64,000 bases of DNA from Anaerolineales bacterium (GTDB lineage: Bacteria > Chloroflexota > Anaerolineae > Aggregatilineales > J027). The stretch is taken from positions 930,001-994,000 of the forward strand of contig JACKCI010000001.1 in NCBI GenBank assembly GCA_020634155.1, written 5' to 3'. Positions 53,708-62,266 of this stretch are shown one piece after another (positions within the stretch are counted from its first letter, which is position 1; each line of letters begins with the position of its first letter). The notes beneath the pieces were generated by a model. It was not told the origin of the DNA, made no database searches, and saw only the letters and a list, made by a program, of their open reading frames with translations. The translations under genes were made by a program, and so were the position numbers.

Positions 53708-54570
53708 TCGCGCAATTCTTTCCAATCCAGTTCATTGTGTTCAAAGACCTCTTGCCAATCAGAGTCGGTCTCGCCTTGGGCAACCAGATGGCGATACCGC
53801 CCTGCATGGTGATAGGCCACCGCCGCATGAGTTGCCATGATCTGAAGTAAACGTACATGGCGCGAACTAAAACCATCAAGTCGGTTAAACAAGGCAATCA
53901 CGCCTACACAAGCAGATTGGAGGCGTAGTGGGATAGCCAAAATATTACGCGCCCGTTGTTCCGTCGCAGTCGCCCCACTACCCCGCTCAATAACATTTAG
54001 CCATACTGTATCTTGAGTTTGGGCTACATGATATAGTAAACCACGTCGAAGCTCTGGGTCGGGCGTCATGCCATAAGGAATAGTGCCACTATAGCCCGCC
54101 AAGCGGAACACCTCCTCACTGGATTTGGTATAGATAATGCTGCCGCCTGCCCCCAGAAGCGCTACACTTTCCTCAAGTGCCAAGCGTGTTACCTCACCTC
54201 GTTTGTAGAGGGTCGCAAATTGTTGACTCAATCGCTGGTGTATCTGACCTTCTTGCTGGGCTGCTAGGCGCTCCGACTCTTCGGCAATACGTTGGGCCTC
54301 ATTTTGCAACAATATAGTCAACATTTGGGCCATCACATCCCCCAACGCCCGCACCTTGGGGTAATCACGGGCGGTCACCAATCGCCCAACGTATTGCCCC
54401 GCTTTTAGCTCCCAATCATGTGCATCTGTGGGTGGTTTACGGTCAACCGTTTGGAACAGAATCTGGGTTGTGGAATCTAGAACCCACCACCCCGATTGTG
54501 GCTCACTGGCGTTGATGAGTGCCTCTAGCATGGCTGCCAAAGGATATTGGTCAAATAGCCGTTCCAGCAT
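53704..54570 (-). CDS. GAF-domain protein
   Basis: Encodes 288 residues, soluble. Residues 1-85 form an N-terminal region of unknown fold (FDQYPLAAMLEALINASEPQSGWWVLD). A coiled-coil stretch follows (about 90-125, RIAEESERLAAQQEGQIHQRL), then a GAF domain (about 125-270) with LLGAGGSIIY, ARNILAIPLRLQSACVGVIALFNRLDGFSSRHVRLLQIMATHAAVA. No output domain is present. It lies head to head with the kinase-PDZ gene (102 bases apart) and might share its regulation. Function unknown. Confidence 0.85.
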   Translation of the reverse strand: MLERLFDQYPLAAMLEALINASEPQSGWWVLDSTTQILFQTVDRKPPTDAHDWELKAGQYVGRLVTARDYPKVRALGDVMAQMLTILLQNEAQRIAEESERLAAQQEGQIHQRLSQQFATLYKRGEVTRLALEESVALLGAGGSIIYTKSSEEVFRLAGYSGTIPYGMTPDPELRRGLLYHVAQTQDTVWLNVIERGSGATATEQRARNILAIPLRLQSACVGVIALFNRLDGFSSRHVRLLQIMATHAAVAYHHAGRYRHLVAQGETDSDWQEVFEHNELDWKELRD

Positions 54571-54617
54571 GGTCGTTGCTCCTTCGTTCCCCTTCTCAGT
54601 TTAGCACATTTCTAAGT

Positions 54618-54646
54618 TTGACCTTTAGGATACCTACAGCTATGCT
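54618..54646 (+). promoter_or_regulatory. Predicted sigma70 promoter of the kinase-kinase-protease operon
   Basis: TTGACC (54618-54623), a 17-base spacer, and TATGCT (54641-54646). The leader is about 20 bases with AAAGGTGA before ATG 54673. One of the best promoter matches in the window. Confidence 0.65.
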
Positions 54647-54672
54647 AGAGATATTGCGCTGAAAGGTGACCA

Positions 54673-56103
54673 ATGAGCGAAACCCCGAAGATATTTGGAC
54701 AATTTGAGCTTATCGAAGTAATAGGTACTGGGGGCATGGCGCGTGTATACCGTGCCCGTCAACTCAACATTGAGCGTCATGTCGCTATCAAAATCATGTC
54801 CTCGGCGCTTTCTGACCAAGAGGAATTTCAGATTCGGTTTAAGCGTGAGGCTGACGTATTTGCCAAACTCGAACACCCCCACATTTTGCCGATCTATGAT
54901 TATGGTGAACAAGCGGGCTTTGTCTTTTTGGTGTTGCGATTGATGGAAGGCGGCACCCTAGAAAAGCGGATGCGTGGCAAGCAACTGGCCCTGACTGACC
55001 TCGACAAACTCGTGTCACAGGTAGCCGAAGCTTTAACCTACGCCCATGAAAATTCCATCGTTCACCGTGACATGAAGCCCAACAATATTTTATTGGATAA
55101 ATTTGGAAACGCTTATTTGATGGACTTCGGCATCGCCAAGATTGTCTCAGAAGCCCAATCCTCAAACATGAGTACGATGCTGGGGACACCTGCTTATATG
55201 GCCCCTGAGCAATGGCGCTTGGAGCCTGTTGACCATCGTATCGACATTTATAGTCTAGGCGTCATGATTTATGAGATGCTGACAGGCAAAATGCCGTTTA
55301 ATGGTGTTACCCCCTATCATCTCATGTATGCTCATCTCCATGAGCAGCCCGCCCTGCCAAGTCAAATTATCTCTAGCCTAACGCCTGATATTGATGCAGT
55401 AGTGCTACGTGCCTTAGCAAAAGAACCCGATGTCCGCTATGACTCAGCAACAGAGTTGGCTAGAGACCTCTCTGAAGCCATCCGTAAGCAGACGCAAGAT
55501 ACCCGTGACAACATCGCGTCCCTCAAGGGTGAAGCGCCTGCTCATGACGAAGACCCCAGCGTCAAATCAGATGTCCTTGGCAGCATCCTGTTGGCCCTTG
55601 ACCGTCCAAACAAGCGTGTTTTTGCAGTACCCAAGGTCGAGGACTTTAAGAAAATTACTGCTGCTGACCCCAATAAACCTGTCAGCCGCTCTAAGGGCAT
55701 CGAAGTTTGGAGCCTTGATGATATTTTGCAGGAACTAGAAACCGCGCCACCTAAAACGATGGTGAATACCCGTGATTTAGGCGCAGTCATCCGTTCCAGC
55801 TTGCAAAACCAAAGTTACCTTGGCGTCCATTGCCACCCAGTGCGGCTACGGCCCCAATATATGGAATTAACTGGTGAAACGCACGGTTTATTAGTGGCAG
55901 ATGTCGAGCCAGCGAGTCTCGCCGAAAAAGCAGGTATACTGATGGGTGATACGCTAATCTCGCTAGATGGCATCCCCCTTCGCAACCAAGATGACTTGAT
56001 TGTGCTACTTAGCGGGGAACGGGTGGGTAAAGCGGTGGTAGTGCGGTTTATTCGTGCAGGTCTTTTGCAACAAGTTGATGTTGTCTTAGAAAGCCATACA
56101 TAG
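54673..56103 (+). CDS. Hanks-type Ser/Thr protein kinase with C-terminal PDZ domain
   Basis: Encodes 476 residues. The kinase domain (about 11-270) has the glycine loop IGTGGMARVY, Lys40 in HVAIKI, HRDMKPNN (Asp133), DFGIAK (Asp151), the activation loop with STMLGTPAYMAPEQW, and DIYSLGVMIYEMLTGKMPF. A charged linker follows (about 270-385) with no membrane segment. A PDZ domain ends the protein (about 385-470: GLLVADVEPASLAEKAGILMGDTLISLDG). A soluble kinase with PDZ is unusual, since PASTA or SH3 sensors outside the membrane are more common. It is 6 bases from the next kinase gene. Confidence 0.92.
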   Translation: MSETPKIFGQFELIEVIGTGGMARVYRARQLNIERHVAIKIMSSALSDQEEFQIRFKREADVFAKLEHPHILPIYDYGEQAGFVFLVLRLMEGGTLEKRMRGKQLALTDLDKLVSQVAEALTYAHENSIVHRDMKPNNILLDKFGNAYLMDFGIAKIVSEAQSSNMSTMLGTPAYMAPEQWRLEPVDHRIDIYSLGVMIYEMLTGKMPFNGVTPYHLMYAHLHEQPALPSQIISSLTPDIDAVVLRALAKEPDVRYDSATELARDLSEAIRKQTQDTRDNIASLKGEAPAHDEDPSVKSDVLGSILLALDRPNKRVFAVPKVEDFKKITAADPNKPVSRSKGIEVWSLDDILQELETAPPKTMVNTRDLGAVIRSSLQNQSYLGVHCHPVRLRPQYMELTGETHGLLVADVEPASLAEKAGILMGDTLISLDGIPLRNQDDLIVLLSGERVGKAVVVRFIRAGLLQQVDVVLESHT

Positions 56104-56109
56104 GCGGTT

Positions 56110-58506
56110 ATGTATCCTAATTTTTCAGGCCAACGTTTCGGACAATACGAGCTACAATCCATTATTGGGCGCGGCGGGATGGCTTTGGTCTATCGCGCCC
56201 GCCAAATCAATCTTAATCGTGATGTAGCCGTCAAAATCATTGGGGGGCAGGCCGTTGGTAAAGCCGACTTCATTGCCCGCTTCAAGCGTGAAGCAGACCT
56301 TATTGCTCGCCTTGAACACCCCCACATCCTCCCTATCTATGACTATGGGCAAGAAGGTGAGTTCCTCTATCTTGTGTTGCGACTCATGGAAGGAGGCAGC
56401 CTTGACCGACGCATTCTCGGCCATCCGCTACCACTCAATGATATTGACCGCCTCATTAAGCAAATCGCCAGTGCGCTTGATTATGCCCACTCGCATGAGG
56501 TCGTTCACCGTGACCTAAAACCGAATAACATTTTGCTCGACAATTTTGGCAATGCCTATTTAATGGACTTCGGCATCGCCAAAATCCTCGGCGGCACCCA
56601 GATGACCTCCACCAGTACGCTGATGGGTACTCCGTCCTACATGGCACCTGAACAGTGGAAACTTGACCCCGTTGACCATCGCGCCGACGTTTATAGCCTT
56701 GGGGTCATCCTGTATGAGATGCTAACAGGTAAGGTACCATTTGACGCCCCAACCCCCCATCAGTTGATGTATGCTCATCTGCATAAGGACATTCCGCGCC
56801 CTAGCGAGAGCTTACCGGGGTTATTGCCTGCCATCGACAAAATCATCCTCAAAGCCACCGCCAAAACCCGAGAAGACCGCTATAGCACAGCAGGCGAACT
56901 CGCCAACGCTCTTTCAGCCGCCATTGCCAGCCAAGCGGTGGATGCACGTGGAGACTTCACCCCACTAACCATGCGTCCGGTCACGATGATTGAATCATTG
57001 CCAACCACTGCGGGTATGGATGACCCCATGACACGCAATCTTGGTGGAACTCCTGTCGCGCCGCGCCCGATTCCCGCAGCACGTCAAACCATTCCACCAC
57101 CCATGATGCAGTCACAGTCCATCAAGCACCGACGGGGTTTAACAACATTGGTCTTGGTAGGTGGTCTAATCGGCATTGCAGTGGTGTTGTTCATGTTGTT
57201 TAGCTTTCTCAATCGGGAAGACAAAGAGAACACCACACCAATCCCGACAACAGCCCTTGTTGCTGCCGAAAACACCACTGAAGCACCTGCAACCGATACC
57301 CCGACTCTCACGACCACCCCTAGCCCAACTCCCGACGACGGTATCGCACAAACGAGTACCACGGACGCAATCATTGCCATCACCCAAACTGCTGAGATTA
57401 CCAATGCCAGCGATACGCCTGAACCTAGCGATAATATCGCCACCTTTGTGCAAATGACCATTGAGGCCGTTGAATCTAGCACACTCACGGCTACCAGCGA
57501 GTCTCCAACCAACACCCTGCCGCCAACCTATACCCAAACAACTGTACCCAATACGGCAACGCCGACTACACGCCCAACCAACACGGCCACCAACACATCA
57601 ACACCTAGCGTGACCCCAACCCAAACCGCCAGCGCAACCGTAACATCATCGCCAACACCAACACGGACAGCCACACCTAGCCTAACTGCGACATTCACCC
57701 GTCCTGCGCCAACCAATACCCCTTTCTTCCTTGCTGCCCAGCCAACCGCTGTTCCAGCGTCATATTGCACAGGCAAACCTGTAAGCCAAGTCTCAGTCGG
57801 GGTACGTGGGCGTGTGACTTATACTGATGGCACTGTTACCAACCTACGGACGAATCCGGGTGGGGAAGTCCAGAGTCAAATGGCAGAAGGTACCCCTTTC
57901 GATATTGTGGGTGGCCCTGCATGCACAGCCGACTATACTTGGTGGCAAATTAAGCTAGATAGTGGGGTTATTGGATGGGTTGCTGAAAGTGATGCAAGCC
58001 GCTATTTCATCGAAATCGACCCAACCTTCTCACGCCCTAGTTTGCGCGTGCTGCAAATTGCCGAGGGTAATGAGGCTGCGATGGTCTTCACTACTCCCAA
58101 TAGCGCTGGAACCATCATCACCCGCCTCGGCATTGGTGACCGTGTGGCATGGGATGGTTATCTCATTGCCCAGAGTGGCAGTACATGGGCCATTGTTAAA
58201 ACCTATGACAACATCAGTGGGTATCTATTATATCGCCCTGACCTTGTAACCGAGGTTGACCCCTATGCCACCACCGCTGGGGTTGCCCTCAACGAGACAG
58301 TTACCATTTTACCCAGTGGCGATTTTAGCAGTTTACGAGTTACGCCTGACACCAGCGCTGACCGTATCCGTCTCCTGCGTCAAGGAACGGTTATCTCAGT
58401 CATTGATGGGCCATTCTATCAGGATTATGTCATGTGGTGGAAATTCCAACTCAGTGACAATACAACAGGCTGGCTTGCTGATATTCCGGGTTGGTTTAGT
58501 TCATGA
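56110..58506 (+). CDS. Transmembrane Ser/Thr protein kinase with extracellular SH3-type repeats
   Basis: Encodes 798 residues. The kinase domain (about 13-275) is closely related to the preceding one (shared LEHPHILPIYDYG, LVLRLMEGG): IGRGGMALVY, Lys42, HRDLKPNN (Asp135), DFGIAK (Asp153), MGTPSYMAPEQW. A juxtamembrane region, one membrane segment (about 343-365) and a ~190-residue Thr/Pro/Ser-rich stalk follow. The tail holds two or three bacterial SH3-type modules (about 560-798: VTNLRTNPGGEVQSQMAEGTPFDIV...WWQIKL; SSLRVTPDTSADRIRLLRQG...WWKFQL). The outer part probably binds wall peptide or glycan. Its TGA overlaps the protease ATG. Confidence 0.93.
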   Translation: MYPNFSGQRFGQYELQSIIGRGGMALVYRARQINLNRDVAVKIIGGQAVGKADFIARFKREADLIARLEHPHILPIYDYGQEGEFLYLVLRLMEGGSLDRRILGHPLPLNDIDRLIKQIASALDYAHSHEVVHRDLKPNNILLDNFGNAYLMDFGIAKILGGTQMTSTSTLMGTPSYMAPEQWKLDPVDHRADVYSLGVILYEMLTGKVPFDAPTPHQLMYAHLHKDIPRPSESLPGLLPAIDKIILKATAKTREDRYSTAGELANALSAAIASQAVDARGDFTPLTMRPVTMIESLPTTAGMDDPMTRNLGGTPVAPRPIPAARQTIPPPMMQSQSIKHRRGLTTLVLVGGLIGIAVVLFMLFSFLNREDKENTTPIPTTALVAAENTTEAPATDTPTLTTTPSPTPDDGIAQTSTTDAIIAITQTAEITNASDTPEPSDNIATFVQMTIEAVESSTLTATSESPTNTLPPTYTQTTVPNTATPTTRPTNTATNTSTPSVTPTQTASATVTSSPTPTRTATPSLTATFTRPAPTNTPFFLAAQPTAVPASYCTGKPVSQVSVGVRGRVTYTDGTVTNLRTNPGGEVQSQMAEGTPFDIVGGPACTADYTWWQIKLDSGVIGWVAESDASRYFIEIDPTFSRPSLRVLQIAEGNEAAMVFTTPNSAGTIITRLGIGDRVAWDGYLIAQSGSTWAIVKTYDNISGYLLYRPDLVTEVDPYATTAGVALNETVTILPSGDFSSLRVTPDTSADRIRLLRQGTVISVIDGPFYQDYVMWWKFQLSDNTTGWLADIPGWFSS
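57240..57730 (+). repeat. Thr/Pro/Ser-rich low-complexity stalk region
   Basis: A stretch inside the SH3-kinase gene coding for degenerate Thr-Pro, Thr-Ala-Thr and Ser-Pro-Thr units. It is a likely extended, possibly O-glycosylated stalk. Antisense long frames here are artefacts of the composition. Confidence 0.8.
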
Positions 58507-59750
58507 GCCTACATGAATCCAGTGACCCCATTCAACCACCTGTCGCACCTGCTCCCCCTGTCATATACTCGACTGCCCCCCCTATCAACAAAGTGGAGCG
58601 CTTTCGGGATGTGATACAGTCGGTGATGGACATCGCGGAGTCGGGCGAATTTCCGACCTCCAATGGCCCAGTGCTGGTCTATCAAGGTAACTTGCTCCAG
58701 CCTGCCAACCAAATCTATCCTATCCTGCAAGAAAGCATTGAGAGCCAAGGCTATACCGTATTCCTGCAACGGAAAAACAACCGTGACGAAATCCTGATTC
58801 TCGAAGGCGTATTCCAAGCCCGCAATATCCGTGCGCCATGGTGGTTCCACCTTGGCCTATTGCTGGTCACGATGCTAACCACGCTCTATACAGCAGCCAT
58901 GCTCAATGGCTACACCGTCGAGGCCATCCGCACCGCCGTTGAACAAAATGACCGCCTCGTCTTGCTACAAATGTACCGCTCGGCCCGCCAATTCGCTTGG
59001 CCCCTGTTGCTCATCTTGGGTGTGCATGAAATGGGTCACTACATCGCGGCCCGCTTCCATAATGTTAAGGTCACGCTACCTTTTTTCATCCCCCTACCCT
59101 TTGCGGGGTCACTAGGAACACTTGGTGCGGTCATCTTTATAAAAAGCCCTTTCCGCAACCGCAAACAGCTATTTGATGTGGGGATAGCAGGGCCACTGGC
59201 TGGATTACTGGTCGCCCTGCCAATATTTTTGTGGGGTCTTGAACAACCTGCCGCTAATCTCATCCCCCGCCACTGGCTCATCGCCTTTAATCGTGTCAAT
59301 GTTCCCCCGCTCCTAGAGTTTGCTGCCAGTTTCACGCGCACTGAGCAACAGGTCGCAGCCCTTGACCGCAGTGTTTTCTATAACCATCCCCAAGCATTGG
59401 CAGCATGGTTCGGGGTGCTTCTCACCTCACTAAACCTACTCCCAATGGGCCAGTTTGATGGTGGGCATGTTGCATTTGCGGTCTTCGGGCGGCGGATAGC
59501 ATGGCCCTTAGCAATGGGCGTTGCCATTAGTTGCGTGCTGGTCGGGCTAAGTGGCTTAGGGGGCTACTCTGAGGCATGGCCTATTTGGTTGATATGGCCC
59601 GTTTTTGCCTTGTTAACGGGCTTACGGCATCCTCCACCACACGACGATATCACTCTTATCGGCTGGCCGCGCACGATCTTAGGCATTTTCACGCTCCTCT
59701 TGCTAATGAGCATGATTGTAATCACCCCCTTCTATTCAACATTGCGGTAG
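58503..59750 (+). CDS. Site-2 protease (M50 family) intramembrane metalloprotease
   Basis: Encodes 415 residues. A cytoplasmic N-terminal part (about 1-115) with a beta-rich stretch precedes six or so membrane segments. The zinc motif HEMGH is at 175-179 (His175, Glu176, His179). The third ligand Asp319 lies in LLPMGQFDGGH. PFFIPLPFAGSLGTLGAVI and the PFRNRKQLFDVGIAGPLAG stretch match the plant EGY / bacterial group of S2P-like proteases without a PDZ domain. It starts on the overlapping ATGA of the SH3-kinase gene. Regulated cleavage of a membrane-bound partner, perhaps the kinase or an anti-sigma factor, is a reasonable inference. Confidence 0.9.
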   Translation: MSLHESSDPIQPPVAPAPPVIYSTAPPINKVERFRDVIQSVMDIAESGEFPTSNGPVLVYQGNLLQPANQIYPILQESIESQGYTVFLQRKNNRDEILILEGVFQARNIRAPWWFHLGLLLVTMLTTLYTAAMLNGYTVEAIRTAVEQNDRLVLLQMYRSARQFAWPLLLILGVHEMGHYIAARFHNVKVTLPFFIPLPFAGSLGTLGAVIFIKSPFRNRKQLFDVGIAGPLAGLLVALPIFLWGLEQPAANLIPRHWLIAFNRVNVPPLLEFAASFTRTEQQVAALDRSVFYNHPQALAAWFGVLLTSLNLLPMGQFDGGHVAFAVFGRRIAWPLAMGVAISCVLVGLSGLGGYSEAWPIWLIWPVFALLTGLRHPPPHDDITLIGWPRTILGIFTLLLLMSMIVITPFYSTLR

Positions 59751-59771
59751 ACGTTTGGTGATTCTGCACGG

Positions 59772-59800
59772 TTGCCCTTTTGTGGGTTTATTCGCATAAT
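59772..59800 (+). promoter_or_regulatory. Predicted promoter of the GCS2-type ligase
   Basis: TTGCCC (59772-59777), a 17-base spacer, and CATAAT (59795-59800). The start is near 59807, with AAAAGGAG then ATG 59830. Confidence 0.55.
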
Positions 59801-59829
59801 TAAAACGTTTGATTAAAAGGAGCAATCTC

Positions 59830-61023
59830 ATGCCTACCGCCCCCTTAACGATTGGGATTGAAGAAGAATATCAAATTATTGACCCCGAAACCCGTGAGCT
59901 AACATCCTATGTGCAGCAGTTGATGAATCGCGGGCGTGTTACTTTAGGCGACCAGCTTAAGCAAGAATTTATGCAATCACAAATTGAGGTCGGGAGCCAT
60001 GTTTGCCGCAACATTGAAGAGGCCCGCCAAGAAATCATCCGCCTGCGTCGTACTGTCAACAGTGTTGCTGAAGAACATGGTCGGGTAATTGCCGCCGCCG
60101 GCACCCACCCCTTCTCACGCTGGCAAGACCAAAAATTCTCCGAAGGCCAGCGCTACGATGACCTCGAAAGCACCATGCAGGATGCCGCCCGCCGCCTATT
60201 GATTTTCGGCATGCATGTGCATATCGGCTTCGGCAAAGATCGGGTCGCCCAAGAATTATTAATTGATGTTTTGAACCAATTGCGTTATTTCTTGCCCCAT
60301 ATCCTTGCCCTCTCAACCTCATCACCGTTTTGGCACGGGCGTGATACTGGCATGAAGAGCTATCGCAGCCTTATTTTTGAAAACCTGCCGCGCACAGGTT
60401 TGCCGCCAGTCTTTAACAGCTTTGCGGACTATGATCGTTACGTGGATACAATGGCAGCCGTTGGCTCACTTGGCCCTAAAGGTACTGGCAAACCATCCAG
60501 TGGCGAAGGCACCAAAGATGCCACCAAGATTTGGTGGGATGCCCGTCCTCATCCCAACTGGGGAACGCTCGAAGTCCGTGTCTCAGATATGTGTACCACC
60601 ATTGACGAGTGCATGTGCATTGCAGCCCTCATTCAGTCGATCATTGCCAAGCTCATTAAGCTGCGGAACCAAAACATGAGTTGGCGCATCTACCCCTCAC
60701 ATCTCATCTCCGAGAATAAGTGGCGGGCAGTACGTTATGGCATTGACGGCAAACTGATTGACTTCGGCATTGAGGAAGAAGTACCCATGCGCTTCCTTGC
60801 CCGTGAGTTGTTGGAACTCATTGATGATGTGGTCGATGACCTTGGTACCCGTAAGGATGCGGAGTACATTCTAAAGATGGTCGAAAACGGTACTAGTGCT
60901 GACCGCCAAACCTCTACCTATCGGCGGGCGTTGAATGAAGGCAAGAGTCAACAAGACGCCATGTTTGCTGTGGTGGATAATCTGGTAGTGGAGACGCGTC
61001 GAGGCTGGTACGAACAAGGCTAG
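59830..61023 (+). CDS. Carboxylate-amine ligase of the GCS2 (YbdK) family
   Basis: Encodes 397 residues from ATG 59830 (AAAGGAG 8 bases upstream). An ATP-dependent glutamate-cysteine ligase type 2 relative: TIGIEEEYQIIDPETRELT (metal/ATP site), VGSHVCRNIEEARQEI, GTHPFSRWQDQ, FGMHVHIGFG, LSTSSPFWHGRDTGMKSYR and WWDARPHPNWGTLEVRVSDM. Many YbdK-type proteins have only weak gamma-glutamylcysteine synthetase activity, so the natural product is uncertain. No glutathione or bacillithiol genes are nearby. Confidence 0.92.
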   Translation: MPTAPLTIGIEEEYQIIDPETRELTSYVQQLMNRGRVTLGDQLKQEFMQSQIEVGSHVCRNIEEARQEIIRLRRTVNSVAEEHGRVIAAAGTHPFSRWQDQKFSEGQRYDDLESTMQDAARRLLIFGMHVHIGFGKDRVAQELLIDVLNQLRYFLPHILALSTSSPFWHGRDTGMKSYRSLIFENLPRTGLPPVFNSFADYDRYVDTMAAVGSLGPKGTGKPSSGEGTKDATKIWWDARPHPNWGTLEVRVSDMCTTIDECMCIAALIQSIIAKLIKLRNQNMSWRIYPSHLISENKWRAVRYGIDGKLIDFGIEEEVPMRFLARELLELIDDVVDDLGTRKDAEYILKMVENGTSADRQTSTYRRALNEGKSQQDAMFAVVDNLVVETRRGWYEQG

Positions 61024-61025
61024 GC

Positions 61026-61211
61026 ATGAAAGGTACCCGCCGCTTTTTGGCCCTCCTCAATATCCTTGGACATCTCCTGCTCCCGATACTGGCTATTCGG
61101 GAGCGGGTACTGCCTTGGATGCCTTATCTACGGCCCCTGTATGCCAACCGCGTCGAGATTCGCCAATTTGTACGTGAAGTTCGCCAAATCAACACCCTAC
61201 TCAGACACTAG
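61026..61211 (+). CDS. Small basic protein downstream of the GCS2 ligase
   Basis: A 61-residue frame starting 2 bases after the ligase stop. It has a hydrophobic N-terminal half (LALLNILGHLLLPILAI) and a basic second half rich in Arg (VEIRQFVREVRQINTLLRH). Position, spacing and the 4-base convergent stop overlap with the M23 gene support it as real. No family is recognised. Confidence 0.5.
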   Translation: MKGTRRFLALLNILGHLLLPILAIRERVLPWMPYLRPLYANRVEIRQFVREVRQINTLLRH

Positions 61212-62266
61212 CAGGTCAGATACCCCAATGTCTCAAAGGTCAGCGGGTCATAAGGCACATCATCCACTCGCGTCTCGTAGTGGAGATGCGGGCCACTGCT
61301 ATTGCCAGTACTTCCACTCCATGCCAGTAAGCCACCTTTGGTAATCACATCACCCACTTTAACATTAAAGGTACTCAGATGAGCATAATAGGTCGCATAA
61401 GGGCCATTCTGCACAATCACTAAGTAGCCATAGCCTATCGTACTCCAATCAGCATATGTCACGATTCCAGTGTGAGTCGAATAGACAGGCGTATCCAAAT
61501 GTACCCCGATGTCAATACCGGGGTGATAGCGGTGAAATCGTTGGGTAAGCACACCCTGCACCGGAAAGCCTGCGGGCGCACACTCCCCCAAGGGTGTCGG
61601 CGTGTAGCTAGGTGTCATAGTCGGGTATGGTGTCAGCGACGGGGTACTGGTTGGAGTAGCAGTGGCGGTAGGGGTATCGGTAGCCGTTGCAGTCGCGGTA
61701 TAGGTTGCTGTCAGTGTATCTGTTGGGGTTGATGTTGCCGTGTCTGTCGCGGTGGGGGTCGGTGTCAAGCTCGGTGTAATAGATGGGTGCGGTGTGTCCG
61801 TTACTGTGGGGCTAGGTGTTGTCGTTGGGGTATAGGTCTGAGTCGGTGTCGCGGTCGGTGTATCCGTCGAGGTAGCGGTTAAGGATGGCGTTGTGGTTGG
61901 GGTCTCTGTCAACGTTGGCGTAGCAGTGAATGTGGCAGTTGCCGTGGGCGTCAGGGTGGGTGTAGCCGTGGGGCGTTGCTGACCAGATAACATCGCTCCG
62001 ACAGGCGGTACCCCCGCCACCAGTACAGGCACTTGGTCGCGTCCCGGCAATTCGTAATAGAGTGCTAAGGCCGCCCCCGGCTCCAGCGCACCAAAGAAGC
62101 CTTCAGGACGTGGGGCTGACGGGGTCTGGAGCGTTGGGAGTGGTTGAACGCGTCGGGATGGGGTACGCTGCGGGGCTGCCCATGCCAGCATTACCACCAC
62201 CCAAACCCCCAAGCCGAACAAAGCAACTAGGGCCAATCGATGGGCATACTTAGTGGAGAAATTCAA
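61208..62266 (-). CDS. M23 (LytM-type) peptidase with Thr/Pro-rich stalk
   Basis: Encodes 352 residues. One N-terminal membrane segment (about 10-32, anchor or uncleaved signal) is followed by a short region and a ~130-residue Thr/Pro/Ala/Ser repeat (about 98-227). The M23 beta-lytic domain (about 228-352) has FHRYHPGIDIGVHL (His...Asp zinc ligands), YATYYAHLSTF and SSGPHLHYETRVD (HxH). All expected catalytic residues are present, so it is probably an active peptidoglycan endopeptidase on the outer face. Its start overlaps the TPR gene end by 17 bases. Confidence 0.92.
   Translation of the reverse strand: MNFSTKYAHRLALVALFGLGVWVVVMLAWAAPQRTPSRRVQPLPTLQTPSAPRPEGFFGALEPGAALALYYELPGRDQVPVLVAGVPPVGAMLSGQQRPTATPTLTPTATATFTATPTLTETPTTTPSLTATSTDTPTATPTQTYTPTTTPSPTVTDTPHPSITPSLTPTPTATDTATSTPTDTLTATYTATATATDTPTATATPTSTPSLTPYPTMTPSYTPTPLGECAPAGFPVQGVLTQRFHRYHPGIDIGVHLDTPVYSTHTGIVTYADWSTIGYGYLVIVQNGPYATYYAHLSTFNVKVGDVITKGGLLAWSGSTGNSSGPHLHYETRVDDVPYDPLTFETLGYLTC
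61590..61970 (-). repeat. Thr/Pro-rich tandem repeat within the M23 gene
   Basis: About 380 bases of degenerate short units coding for TATPT-, TPTPT- and TDTPT-like segments. This is a flexible wall-spanning stalk. The units vary too much and are too short for a CRISPR array. Confidence 0.85.

Noticed and set aside
57528..57776. Val/Gly-rich frames antisense to the kinase stalk
   Set aside because: They are produced by the Thr/Pro-rich composition of the sense strand and have no ribosome binding site or family motif.
61590..61970. Possible CRISPR-like or minisatellite array
   Set aside because: Units are short, degenerate and in frame with the M23 gene. There are no spacers and no cas genes.
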